Source of the DNA: Blautia sp. XA-2221
Lineage (GTDB): Bacteria > Bacillota > Clostridia > Lachnospirales > Lachnospiraceae
DNA length: 64,000 nt
Direction: 5' to 3'
NCBI RefSeq assembly: GCF_028767025.1
Contig: NZ_JAJQXX010000010.1
Location: 1 to 64,000, forward strand
A model generated the notes under the pieces. It searched no databases. It was not told the DNA's origin and worked only from the letters and a program-made list of their open reading frames with translations. This document shows, one piece after another, positions 25,811 through 34,054 of this stretch. Both the position numbers and the translations under genes were made by a program. Every line of letters begins with the position of its first letter. Position 1 is the first letter of the stretch.

Positions 25811-27502
25811 ATGTTAATTCATCTGCATGTAAAAAATCTTGCTCTGATCGAGGACATTGAGGTAGAATTCGGTCCGGGGCTTAATATTCTTACAGGAGAG
25901 ACAGGAGCAGGAAAGTCGGTTCTTCTTGGGTCCATGCAGCTGATCCTTGGGGGACGGACTGCCAGAGATATGATCCGTACAGGCGCTTCCAGCGCGCTGG
26001 TGGAGCTTTTGTTCCAGGTAGAAAATAAAAAAGCAGAGGCGGCTCTCAATTCTCTTGGAGTTTTTACAGAAGAGGGACAGGTTCTTCTTTCACGAAAGAT
26101 TACGGATGGAAGAAGCATTAACAAGATCAACGGCGAAACCTGTACGGTAGGTCAGATGAAGGCGGCGGCAGAATGTCTTCTGGATATACACGGTCAGCAT
26201 GAGCATCAGTCCCTTCTGTATCAGGACAAACAGCTGGAGATCCTGGACGCATATGGAAGAGAAAAGATACGGCCGGCAAAAGAAACTGTGAGACAGTCTT
26301 ACAGGGAATACCAGAAATGTATGAAGGCTCTGAAAGAGCTGGATACAGATGAAGAACAGAGAAACCGGGAAAAGGCGTTTCTGGAATTTGAGATCAGTGA
26401 GATCGAGAAGGCACACCTGCTTTTGGGCGAGGATGAAGAACTGGAAACGCTTTATCGTAAACTGAACAATGGAAAGCTGATTCTTGAAACCCTTCAGAGC
26501 GTTCACAGTCTTACAGGGTATGATTCGGGACAGGGAGCAGGAGAAGCAGTGGGAACCGGAGTCAGGGAGCTTTCCAGGGTTACAGAGTACGATACTCAGC
26601 TGGAATCTATGGCAGAAACTCTTCAGGAGATTGACGGGCTTCTCAATGACTTTAACAGGGAACTTTCCTCTTATGTGGAGGATTTGAGCTTTGATGATGA
26701 AACCTTTTATGAGACAGAGAAACGTCTGGATCAGATCAACGGGCTGAAAGCAAAGTACGGACGCACCATAGAGGATATCCTGGAATACCAGAATACACAG
26801 CAGCAAAAACTGGAAAAACTTGCCAGACATGAGGAAAATTTCCTGGAAGCTCAGAGAAATCTGAAAAAAGCAGAAGAGCAGCTGGAAAAAGATTCGTATG
26901 TTTTGTCAGAAATCAGGAAAGACTACAGTAAAACCTTAACAGAAAAGATCATTGAAGGTCTGCGTGACCTGAATTTTCTTGATGTTAAATTCCGCATTGA
27001 TTTTCAGAGAAAGCAGGAATTTACAGATAACGGATATGACAGCATTGAATATGAAATTTCCACAAATCCCGGCGAGAGTGTGAAGCCTCTGGGAAGAATT
27101 GTTTCCGGCGGTGAGCTGTCCAGGATCATGCTTGCCATCAAGGCTATTCTTGCAGACAGAGATCAGATAGAAACGTTGATTTTTGATGAGATCGATACAG
27201 GTATCAGCGGAAGAACTGCTCAGAAAGTATCAGAAAAAATGGCTGTGATCGGAAGCTGCCATCAGGTTCTGTGTATTACGCACCTTCCTCAGATCGCCGC
27301 AATGGCAGATACTCATTTTGAGATCGAAAAGCATCAGAAGGAAAGTGAGACGATCACGGAGATCCATCCTCTTGGAGAAAAGGAAGCAGTCCGTGAGCTT
27401 GCCAGACTTCTGGGCGGAGCTGAGATCACAGATGCTGTTCTCAAAAATGCAATGGAAATGAAAGAATTGGCACAGGTACATAAAAATACAAGAGTGAAAT
27501 AG
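25811..27502 (+). CDS. recN: DNA repair protein RecN
   Basis: RecN is an SMC-like protein that acts on double-strand breaks. The 563-residue protein has Walker A LTGETGAGKSVLLG near 28-41, a long coiled-coil middle (about 155-370), the signature block IVSGGELSRIMLAIK near 434, and Walker B TLIFDEIDTGISG. Ribosome site AAGGCGAG. Stop is TAG, followed by a hairpin before spoIVB. Confidence 0.95.
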   Translation: MLIHLHVKNLALIEDIEVEFGPGLNILTGETGAGKSVLLGSMQLILGGRTARDMIRTGASSALVELLFQVENKKAEAALNSLGVFTEEGQVLLSRKITDGRSINKINGETCTVGQMKAAAECLLDIHGQHEHQSLLYQDKQLEILDAYGREKIRPAKETVRQSYREYQKCMKALKELDTDEEQRNREKAFLEFEISEIEKAHLLLGEDEELETLYRKLNNGKLILETLQSVHSLTGYDSGQGAGEAVGTGVRELSRVTEYDTQLESMAETLQEIDGLLNDFNRELSSYVEDLSFDDETFYETEKRLDQINGLKAKYGRTIEDILEYQNTQQQKLEKLARHEENFLEAQRNLKKAEEQLEKDSYVLSEIRKDYSKTLTEKIIEGLRDLNFLDVKFRIDFQRKQEFTDNGYDSIEYEISTNPGESVKPLGRIVSGGELSRIMLAIKAILADRDQIETLIFDEIDTGISGRTAQKVSEKMAVIGSCHQVLCITHLPQIAAMADTHFEIEKHQKESETITEIHPLGEKEAVRELARLLGGAEITDAVLKNAMEMKELAQVHKNTRVK

Positions 27503-27512
27503 AAACATTCAC

Positions 27513-27565
27513 CGCATAATAAGAGAGGATGACAGAAGAGGTTGTTCTCTCTTTTTTATTATGCG
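27513..27565 (+). terminator. Terminator-like inverted repeat between recN and spoIVB
   Basis: CGCATAATAAGAGAG at 27513-27527 pairs with the stretch 27547-27565, which includes a six-T run. It probably stops recN transcription. A CATAATA at 27515-27521 fits a sigma-G -10 box, but I found no properly spaced -35. Confidence 0.65.
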
Positions 27566-27580
27566 AAAGGATGTGACAGA

Positions 27581-28789
27581 ATGAACAGAAGAGGAAGATA
27601 CAGAAAATTTCTTTTCTGGTGTCTTGGGCTGGATGTACTTGCTATGAGCTGGCTGGGATACCGTTATATGGACCGCAAGGTTCCTGATGAGATACATGTG
27701 TCAGAGAGCAGCGCCCGGGAGGTGCAGAAGCTTCTGGAGCATCCGCTGCTGGAATTTGATGATGCGATCACTGTGTCCGGTGAGGGCAGTTACCTGCTTC
27801 CCTGCAGACTTTTGGGAATGATACCATTTAAGGATATTAAAGTGACTCCTACAGAAAGCAGCTCTGTGTATGTAAGCGGAAGCACTGTGGGAATTTATAT
27901 GGAAACAGAGGGCGTTCTGATCATTGATACAGGAGAGATTCTGTGTGAGGGAGGAACTGCCAGGGAGCCGGCAAAAAATATTGTCAGACCCGGAGATTAC
28001 ATTGTGGCATTTAATGAACAGAAGGTAACGGACAAAAAAGATCTGATGGAGGATCTGGAAGTTCTGGACGGAGATGATGTGACTCTTGACGTCATAAGGA
28101 ACGGAGAGAAAATTCCGGTGTCACTGACTCCTGTAAAAGACACCGGAGGAGAATATAAACTGGGTATCTGGGTACGTGACAATACTCAGGGTATCGGAAC
28201 TCTTACCTGTGTGGATGAAAAAGGCCGCTACGGCGCTCTGGGCCATGGAATCAGTGATGTGGATACCGGGGAGCTTCTTCACATCAGTAAAGGCGCTTTA
28301 TACCAGGCAGAGATCCTTGGAGTGCAGAAAGGACAGAGCGGAAGTCCGGGAGAGCTTTCAGGGCTGATACGGTATGAGCCCGGGCGGATCATAGGCGCTG
28401 TTGACACAAACAGCAAAAACGGTATTTATGGTTCCTTTTATGACAGAAGAGCCGGAATCCCCATGAAAAAAACAGAAGTAGCTTATAAGCAGGAGTTGGA
28501 AGTGGGACCGGCATCCATTCTCTGCTGTGTGAACGGAAGCGTAAAGGAATATGATGCGGAAATCACCAGGATTGACATGAACCATGAAGACACGAACAAA
28601 AGCTTTGTGATTCATGTGACAGATCCGGAACTTTTGGAGATCACAGGCGGGATTGTTCAGGGAATGAGCGGAAGTCCTGTACTTCAGAACGGGAAATTTG
28701 CCGGGGCAGTAACTCATGTATTTGTACAGGACTCAACAAGCGGATATGGGATTTTTGCGGAAACCATGCTGGAAAATATAAAAGGGTAA
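27581..28789 (+). CDS. spoIVB: SpoIVB serine peptidase (stage IV sporulation)
   Basis: SpoIVB is made in the forespore and cleaves SpoIVFA so that pro-sigma-K is processed. The 402-residue protein has an N-terminal membrane segment (FLFWCLGLDVLAMSWLGY), a PDZ domain (about 95-185) and an S55 peptidase domain with LGHGISDVDTGELL (catalytic His) and GGIVQGMSGSPVLQNGKFAGAVTHVF (catalytic Ser). ATG 27581 is chosen after GCGAAAGGATG; the earlier in-frame ATG lies in the terminator hairpin. It precedes spo0A as in most spore formers. Confidence 0.95.
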   Translation: MNRRGRYRKFLFWCLGLDVLAMSWLGYRYMDRKVPDEIHVSESSAREVQKLLEHPLLEFDDAITVSGEGSYLLPCRLLGMIPFKDIKVTPTESSSVYVSGSTVGIYMETEGVLIIDTGEILCEGGTAREPAKNIVRPGDYIVAFNEQKVTDKKDLMEDLEVLDGDDVTLDVIRNGEKIPVSLTPVKDTGGEYKLGIWVRDNTQGIGTLTCVDEKGRYGALGHGISDVDTGELLHISKGALYQAEILGVQKGQSGSPGELSGLIRYEPGRIIGAVDTNSKNGIYGSFYDRRAGIPMKKTEVAYKQELEVGPASILCCVNGSVKEYDAEITRIDMNHEDTNKSFVIHVTDPELLEITGGIVQGMSGSPVLQNGKFAGAVTHVFVQDSTSGYGIFAETMLENIKG

Positions 28790-28885
28790 TAAATGTTTCA
28801 GAAAAACAGACACAGAATCAGATTGTAAAACCAGTTTTTGCAGGAAATGCAGAAAAATGTAAAAACAGGTCAGAACAGCGGAAAC

Positions 28886-28944
28886 CCTCATAAAACTGCA
28901 CAAAACCAGGATTTAAATCCAGGAGAGAATGTGGTTTTATGAGG
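28886..28944 (+). repeat. Nested dyad between spoIVB and spo0A
   Basis: CCTCATAAAAC at 28886-28896 is the exact reverse complement of 28934-28944, and inside lies the palindrome GGATTTAAATCC at 28909-28920. No T run follows. It could be the spoIVB transcript end or a regulator site. The remaining gap 28790-29117 holds the spo0A promoter and nothing else I recognise. Confidence 0.6.
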
Positions 28945-28959
28945 TAAAATGTACTTAAA

Positions 28960-29036
28960 TCTCGAAAGAAGGCGAAAGAAAAACCGGCATTTCACCCAGT
29001 TTCGGCTTGATTTCGCCTGTGATGTTCTACTATAAT
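28960..29036 (+). promoter_or_regulatory. spo0A promoter with possible 0A box
   Basis: TTGATT at 29007-29012 and TATAAT at 29031-29036 have an 18-base spacer, so a vegetative promoter is likely. TCTCGAA at 28960-28966 differs from the 0A-box TGTCGAA at one base and could mediate autoregulation. AGGCGAAA at 28970-28977 and TTTCGCCT at 29011-29018 form an inverted repeat whose right arm overlaps the -35. I found no good sigma-H promoter. Confidence 0.6.
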
Positions 29037-29117
29037 AGCTGTGACATGAAAGAGAAAACGAAAATTCACCACAGCTGTGGAAGGGCGGCTGTGAAAAATG
29101 AGGAGGGAATTGGTCTT

Positions 29118-29927
29118 ATGGAGAAACTAAATGTAGCAGTTGCAGATGATAACGAGAAAATGGTAGAAGTACTGGGGAGAATGATTGAAGAAGATCATGA
29201 TCTAAAACTGGTGGGGAAAGCGCACAACGGAGAGGAAATTTGTAATATCATCAGGGAAAAAGAGCCGGATGTAGTCATTCTGGATATTATCATGCCGAAG
29301 ATGGACGGACTGACTGTTATGGAGAAGTGCAGCCATGACCAGACGGTAAAGAAACTGCCGTCTTTTATTGTAGTATCGGCAGTGGGACAGGAGAGGATCA
29401 CAGAAGATGCATTTAATCTGGGAGCAGACTACTATATGCTGAAGCCCTTTGACAACCAGGTGCTTCTGAACAGGATCAAGCATCTGCGCCGCTCCGGAGA
29501 CAGAAGGAACCGTGAGCCGCTGCTCCGTCAGGCAGTGCAGGAAGAAAAGGCAGATTACGGAACTCATAATCTGGAGGGAGATGTGACAAATATTATCCAT
29601 GAGATCGGGGTTCCTGCGCATATTAAAGGATATCAGTATCTGAGAGACGCCATTATTCTGGCAGTTAATGATATGGAAATGCTGAATTCCATTACCAAGG
29701 TTCTGTATCCCACCATTGCAAAGAAACATCAGACAACGCCAAGCCGGGTGGAACGCGCTATCCGTCATGCCATAGAAGTGGCGTGGAGCAGAGGAAAAAT
29801 GGATACCATTGACGAGCTGTTCGGATATACGGTAAGCACAGGAAAAGGCAAGCCTACCAACTCAGAATTTATTGCTCTGATCGCAGATAAGATTCGGCTG
29901 GAATACAAAAAACACTCTTTTAAATAG
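29118..29927 (+). CDS. spo0A: Sporulation master regulator Spo0A
   Basis: The 269-residue response regulator has an N-terminal receiver domain with Asp10-Asp11, phospho-acceptor Asp56 in VVILDIIMP and the conserved lysine in MLKPF. The C-terminal DNA-binding effector domain includes [20 protein letters not shown], the recognition helix of Spo0A. ATG 29118 follows GAGGAGGGA; the upstream in-frame extension crosses the promoter and is rejected. Stop is TAG. Confidence 0.97.
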   Translation: MEKLNVAVADDNEKMVEVLGRMIEEDHDLKLVGKAHNGEEICNIIREKEPDVVILDIIMPKMDGLTVMEKCSHDQTVKKLPSFIVVSAVGQERITEDAFNLGADYYMLKPFDNQVLLNRIKHLRRSGDRRNREPLLRQAVQEEKADYGTHNLEGDVTNIIHEIGVPAHIKGYQYLRDAIILAVNDMEMLNSITKVLYPTIAKKHQTTPSRVERAIRHAIEVAWSRGKMDTIDELFGYTVSTGKGKPTNSEFIALIADKIRLEYKKHSFK

Positions 29928-29984
29928 AAGTGAGTTGGAGTATAATAAAAATAACTTCAAGTCATTAAGGAGGGGTATTTACAG

Positions 29985-31430
29985 ATGAAAAGGATTTTAT
30001 TTGCAACATCAGAGGCAGTACCGTTTATTAAAACAGGAGGTTTGGCAGATGTAGCGGGGGCGCTTCCGAAATATTTTGATAAACGCTATTTTGATATCCG
30101 TGTTATACTTCCGAAATATGCCTGCATGAAACAGGAATGGAAAGATAAAATGGAATATGTGACCCATTTTTATATGGATCTTGGCTTTAAGAACTGTTAT
30201 GTGGGTATCATGCAGATGCAGTATGAGGGGATTCAGTTTTACTTTATTGACAATGAATATTATTTCAGCGGACCAAAGCCATATGACAGCGCTCCGTGGG
30301 ATCTGGAAAAATTTGCATTTTTCTCAAAGGCAGTCCTTTCCGTCCTTCCTGTAATCGGTTTCCGCCCGGATGTGATCCACTGTCACGATTGGCAGACCGG
30401 CCTTGTTCCTGTGTATCTTCATGACTCTTTCCAGCAGAATGAGTTTTTCAGAGGAATCCGTACAGTTATGACTATTCACAACCTGAAATTCCAGGGTGTA
30501 TGGGATGTAAAAACTGTAAAAGAAATCACAGGTCTGTCCGATTATTATTTTGCTCCGGATAAACTGGAAGCTTACAGAGATGCCAATTTCCTGAAAGGCG
30601 GAATTGTTTTTGCGGACGCTGTAACAACGGTAAGTAATACATATGCGGAAGAGATCAAGACACCGTTTTACGGAGAAGGTCTGGATGGGCTGATGTGCGC
30701 CCGTTCCAACAGCCTCAGAGGAATTGTCAACGGAATTGATTATGATGTGTTTAATCCGGAAACAGATCCTTTTATCACACAGACTTATAATGCCCGGAAT
30801 TTCCGCAAGGAAAAAGTAAAAAATAAACTTCAGCTTCAGAAAGACCTGGGACTGGAGGTTGACCCGAAGGTAATGATGATCGGAATCGTCTCTCGTCTTA
30901 CAGACCAGAAAGGCTTTGACCTTATTGCTTATGTGATGGATGAAATGTGCCAGGATGCAGTTCAGTTTGTGATCCTTGGAACCGGAGATGAGCGTTACGA
31001 AAATATGTTCCGTCATTTTGACTGGAAGTATCACGGAAAGGTTTCTGCCCAGATCTACTATGACGAGCCGATGTCCCACCGTATTTATGCAGCGTCAGAT
31101 GCGTTCCTGATGCCTTCTCTGTTTGAGCCCTGCGGTCTCAGCCAGCTGATGAGCCTTCGTTACGGAACCCTGCCGATCGTTCGCGAGACAGGCGGACTTA
31201 AGGATACGGTTCAGCCTTACAATGAGTTTGAGGGAACAGGAACCGGATTCAGCTTCCGAAACTACAATGCCCATGAGATGATGGATACTGTGAGAAATGC
31301 CGAGAGAGTATTCTACGACAACAAGAGAGAATGGAACAAACTGGTAGACCGGGCTATGGCTGCGGATTTCTCCTGGGGACATTCTGCAAGCCAGTATGAG
31401 GAAATGTACAACTGGCTGATCGGTGAATAA
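29985..31430 (+). CDS. glgA: Glycogen synthase (ADP-glucose type)
   Basis: This GT5 enzyme adds glucose from ADP-glucose to alpha-1,4-glucan. The 481-residue protein has the KTGGLADVAGALP motif at 16-28, VIHCHDWQTGLVP, GIVSRLTDQKGFDL, and the C-terminal PSLFEPCGLSQLMSLRYGTLPIVRETGGLKDTV. No other glg genes lie beside it. A TATAAT at 29941-29946 lies ahead without a clear -35. Ribosome site AAGGAGGGG. Its last codons contain a possible sporulation promoter for the next genes. Confidence 0.95.
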   Translation: MKRILFATSEAVPFIKTGGLADVAGALPKYFDKRYFDIRVILPKYACMKQEWKDKMEYVTHFYMDLGFKNCYVGIMQMQYEGIQFYFIDNEYYFSGPKPYDSAPWDLEKFAFFSKAVLSVLPVIGFRPDVIHCHDWQTGLVPVYLHDSFQQNEFFRGIRTVMTIHNLKFQGVWDVKTVKEITGLSDYYFAPDKLEAYRDANFLKGGIVFADAVTTVSNTYAEEIKTPFYGEGLDGLMCARSNSLRGIVNGIDYDVFNPETDPFITQTYNARNFRKEKVKNKLQLQKDLGLEVDPKVMMIGIVSRLTDQKGFDLIAYVMDEMCQDAVQFVILGTGDERYENMFRHFDWKYHGKVSAQIYYDEPMSHRIYAASDAFLMPSLFEPCGLSQLMSLRYGTLPIVRETGGLKDTVQPYNEFEGTGTGFSFRNYNAHEMMDTVRNAERVFYDNKREWNKLVDRAMAADFSWGHSASQYEEMYNWLIGE

Positions 31431-31453
31431 AACCATGATTTTCTGAGATACTA
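31424..31453 (+). promoter_or_regulatory. Possible forespore (sigma-G/F-type) promoter of the CotF-like pair
   Basis: TGAATA at 31424-31429, inside the last codons of glgA, and GATACTA at 31447-31453 are 17 bases apart and approximate the sigma-G pattern (GHATR, 17-18 bases, CATWHTA) with one mismatch in the -10. GATACTATC at 31446-31455 can also pair with GGTAGTATC ahead of the next start. Confidence 0.4.
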
Positions 31454-31486
31454 TCTTTTGTAAAATAACATTGAGGAGGTAGTATC

Positions 31487-31672
31487 ATGACAGATATTTC
31501 AGAACTTGATTTACAGAATCTGCGTCATCTGATCGGCGGATTTGAAACCACACACTGTAAAATGCAGGACTATGCACAGAAAGCGGAAGATATGGAAGTA
31601 AAACAGTTTTTCCAGAAATCCGCGCAGTCCGCACAGCAGACAAAGCAGCAGCTTATGCAGTTTTTACAGTAG
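31487..31672 (+). CDS. Small CotF-like spore protein
   Basis: The 61-residue protein is an amphipathic helix pair with Gln-rich C-terminal helix (SAQSAQQTKQQLMQFLQ) and the N-terminal LDLQNLRHLIGGFETTHCKM. Such small proteins occur next to CotF-type coat proteins in clostridia and resemble half of a ferritin-like bundle. Ribosome site TTGAGGAGGT, spaced well. It is probably co-transcribed and co-assembled with the next gene. Exact spore location is unknown. Confidence 0.7.
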   Translation: MTDISELDLQNLRHLIGGFETTHCKMQDYAQKAEDMEVKQFFQKSAQSAQQTKQQLMQFLQ

Positions 31673-31684
31673 GAGGTGGCACAG

Positions 31685-31933
31685 ATGAATGAAAAAGCGA
31701 TGGTAGCAGATACCCTGGCAGGCATTAACGGAGAACTTGTACGTTATGGCGAAATGATCCCTCAGACAGAGAATCCTGAACTGAAACAGACTCTGAAACA
31801 GATCCGTAACCAGTGCGAGATGTCTCAGGAAGAGATTTATAAAATCGCCCGCACAAAGGGATATTATGTTCCGGCTGCAAAGGCAACCAGAGAAGAAGTA
31901 GAACATGTTCGTTCTGTATTGAACCAGGGTTGA
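31685..31933 (+). CDS. CotF-family spore coat protein
   Basis: The 82-residue protein has the CotF-like pattern NEKAMVADTLAGINGELVRYG followed by a helix and the C-terminal YYVPAAKATREEVEHV motif. ATG 31685 is used, because the AGGAGGTGG at 31671-31679 is its ribosome site; an in-frame GTG at 31676 lies within that site. It starts 12 bases after the preceding small gene, so the two form a unit. Confidence 0.8.
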   Translation: MNEKAMVADTLAGINGELVRYGEMIPQTENPELKQTLKQIRNQCEMSQEEIYKIARTKGYYVPAAKATREEVEHVRSVLNQG

Positions 31934-31946
31934 TAACGTGTGTAAA

Positions 31947-31981
31947 AAGGCTTCCGCAGAGAAATCTGCGGGAGCTTTTTG
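31947..31981 (+). terminator. Terminator after the CotF-like pair
   Basis: GCTTCCGCAGA pairs with TCTGCGGGAGC around GAAA, followed by TTTTT, about 15 bases after the stop codon. Confidence 0.88.
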
Positions 31982-31982
31982 C

Positions 31983-32010
31983 GCATATTGTCAGAACAGC
32001 AGCATAGTCT
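31983..32010 (+). promoter_or_regulatory. Sigma-E-like promoter of the Csp-like protease
   Basis: GCATATT at 31983-31989 matches the sigma-E -35 (GHATATT) exactly and CATAGTCT at 32003-32010 matches most of the -10 (CATACAHT), with a 13-base spacer. It begins directly after the preceding terminator and 25 bases ahead of the start codon. Confidence 0.6.
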
Positions 32011-32034
32011 GATAAAAAGTGCTTTGGAGAAGCT

Positions 32035-33867
32035 ATGCTGAAAAAAGAAGACTATGAACCGGGGCTCTGGACAGAAGAAAAAAATTTGACTGTGGAGGAA
32101 ACAAGATTGCCTTTTTCAGAGGAACTGGAAGGGGGAATTCCTCAGTTTGAAGAAAAAAAGAAAATGTCTGTTGAAACAAAAATGGTTCCTGCCCAGAATG
32201 AAAGCTATCAGAATTTTATTGTCCGGTATAACCGCAATGTGGACGGGAATGTCAGCTATGAATCAGACAGAAGCTTTCAGATCATCAATGAACTTTTTGG
32301 AGTTCTTTATATACCGGCTTCTCAGGTACCGGAATCCGTGATCAACAGCTATTCGTATTTTTCCATTCCCAAGTGTTATACATATATGGATCAGGGAAGT
32401 CTGAATGCTTCGGGTATCAATCGGCTTCATGAGCATCCATACCTGAAACTGAGAGGAGCCGGAACATTGATCGCGATCATTGATTCCGGGATAGATTACA
32501 CTCATCCGGCATTTCGAAATGGAGATCAGAGCCGGATCGTAAGTATCTGGGATCAGAGCCTGCCTTCAGGAAAATCGGAGGAAGTGCCCTATGGACAGGT
32601 TTTTACCCGGGAAGAGATCAACAGGGCGTTACAGTCTGAAAATCCGCAGGAGATTGTTCCTTCTACAGATACCAACGGACACGGAACACGGCTTGCTTCG
32701 ATAGCAGCCGGAAACAGAGATCTGAGAGAAGGCGTTTCCGGGGCAGCGCCGGAGGCGGAACTGGTAATTGTAAAACTGAAGCCTGCAAAAGAATATCTCA
32801 GGGATTTGTATTTGATTTCTCCTGAGGCTGAGGTGTTTCAGGAGGATGATATTATGCTGGGGCTTTCCTATGCGATAAAATGCGCCCTGCATCATCAGAA
32901 GCCTCTGTCCATGTGCGTGGGTCTGGGAAGCAGCCAGGGATCCCACAAAGGAGACGGGCCTTTAAGTCAATATATCAGCAGTATTGCTGATTTTACGCAG
33001 AACTGTGTGTCTGTGGCAGCGGGAAATGAAGGTCTGGCAAGACGTCATTATATGGGGCTTCTGGATGACAAAAATACTTCTGATGTTCTGGAAGTGAGAG
33101 TAGGGGAAAAGGAGGCCATGCATGGATTTTCTATGGAATTCTGGGGAGAGGCGCCTGATTTTTATAATGTAACCATTCAGTCTCCCACAGGGGAGAGGCT
33201 GCCGGTAAGCAGCGCTCTAAAATATGGAACACAGGAGCTGTCCTTTGTATTTGTGGAAACAAGGGTGATGGTAAACTATGTTCCAATAGAAAGAAGATCC
33301 GGAAACACGCTGATCTTTTTTCGCTTCCTTCATCCTGCGGAGGGGATCTGGAAACTGGAAATTTCAGGAAGGCTGAATAGTTCTGCAAGATTTCATGTCT
33401 GGCTTCCGGTACAGGGGATGATATCAGAGGAAACTTATTTTTTGGGATCCTCTCCGGAGTATACAGTAACTGCGCCGGGAGACGCAGCAAACGGAATGAC
33501 TGTGACTGCTTATCAGTACAGAGATAACAGCCTTTACAGCAAAGCCAGCAGAGGCTATAACACAGACAATGTAGTAAAGCCTGATTTTGCAGCGCCCGGG
33601 GTGGATATGCAAACTGCCGCTTCAGGGCCGGCAGGAAGATACACACAGGCATCGGGAACAAGTCTTGCAGCTGCGCAGACCTCAGGCATTGCAGCTCTGT
33701 TATTTGAATGGGCCATTATTCGCGGCAATGAGCCGTTTTTTTCCGGGAACAGTGTAAAAAATTATTTGAGAAGAGGAGCAGTCAGAGAAGAAGATATGCA
33801 GTATCCGAATCCGGAATGGGGATATGGAAGAATAGATCTGTATCACACCTTTGAGCTGCTGACTTAA
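32035..33867 (+). CDS. Csp-like subtilisin-family serine protease
   Basis: The 610-residue protein has no signal peptide. Residues about 55-125 look like a Csp prodomain; then the S8 domain has catalytic Asp150 in IAIIDSGIDYTHP, His217 in DTNGHGTRLASIAAG and Ser543 in ASGTSLAAAQTSG, with an inserted jelly-roll-like segment (about 330-470). This plan is that of CspA/B/C proteases, which in clostridia act on the cortex hydrolase SleC during germination. All three catalytic residues are present, so it could be an active CspB-like enzyme. A sigma-E-like promoter fits a mother-cell product. The first 50 residues are a charged extension. Confidence 0.82.
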   Translation: MLKKEDYEPGLWTEEKNLTVEETRLPFSEELEGGIPQFEEKKKMSVETKMVPAQNESYQNFIVRYNRNVDGNVSYESDRSFQIINELFGVLYIPASQVPESVINSYSYFSIPKCYTYMDQGSLNASGINRLHEHPYLKLRGAGTLIAIIDSGIDYTHPAFRNGDQSRIVSIWDQSLPSGKSEEVPYGQVFTREEINRALQSENPQEIVPSTDTNGHGTRLASIAAGNRDLREGVSGAAPEAELVIVKLKPAKEYLRDLYLISPEAEVFQEDDIMLGLSYAIKCALHHQKPLSMCVGLGSSQGSHKGDGPLSQYISSIADFTQNCVSVAAGNEGLARRHYMGLLDDKNTSDVLEVRVGEKEAMHGFSMEFWGEAPDFYNVTIQSPTGERLPVSSALKYGTQELSFVFVETRVMVNYVPIERRSGNTLIFFRFLHPAEGIWKLEISGRLNSSARFHVWLPVQGMISEETYFLGSSPEYTVTAPGDAANGMTVTAYQYRDNSLYSKASRGYNTDNVVKPDFAAPGVDMQTAASGPAGRYTQASGTSLAAAQTSGIAALLFEWAIIRGNEPFFSGNSVKNYLRRGAVREEDMQYPNPEWGYGRIDLYHTFELLT

Positions 33868-33955
33868 TCAGAATATTCAGATGGCTTTTTACAGGGAAAA
33901 GAATGTTTGCTAAAAAAGTACACAAAAATCTCTTCTGTTTTTTGGTGATATTTAA

Positions 33956-34008
33956 TACAAAAACTTTTAGTCAAACTAATTGTTTTTGTATATTTTGTCT
34001 GGTATAAT
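33956..34008 (+). promoter_or_regulatory. Promoter of the NCS2 permease with overlapping inverted repeat
   Basis: TTGTTT at 33980-33985 and TATAAT at 34003-34008 are 17 bases apart, with TGG extending the -10. TACAAAAAC at 33956-33964 pairs with 33982-33990 over the -35, a candidate repressor site. I see no purine riboswitch core. Confidence 0.6.
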
Positions 34009-34054
34009 AAACAAAACAATCTCAGACATATGAGAAAAGAAACGGGAGGTTTTT

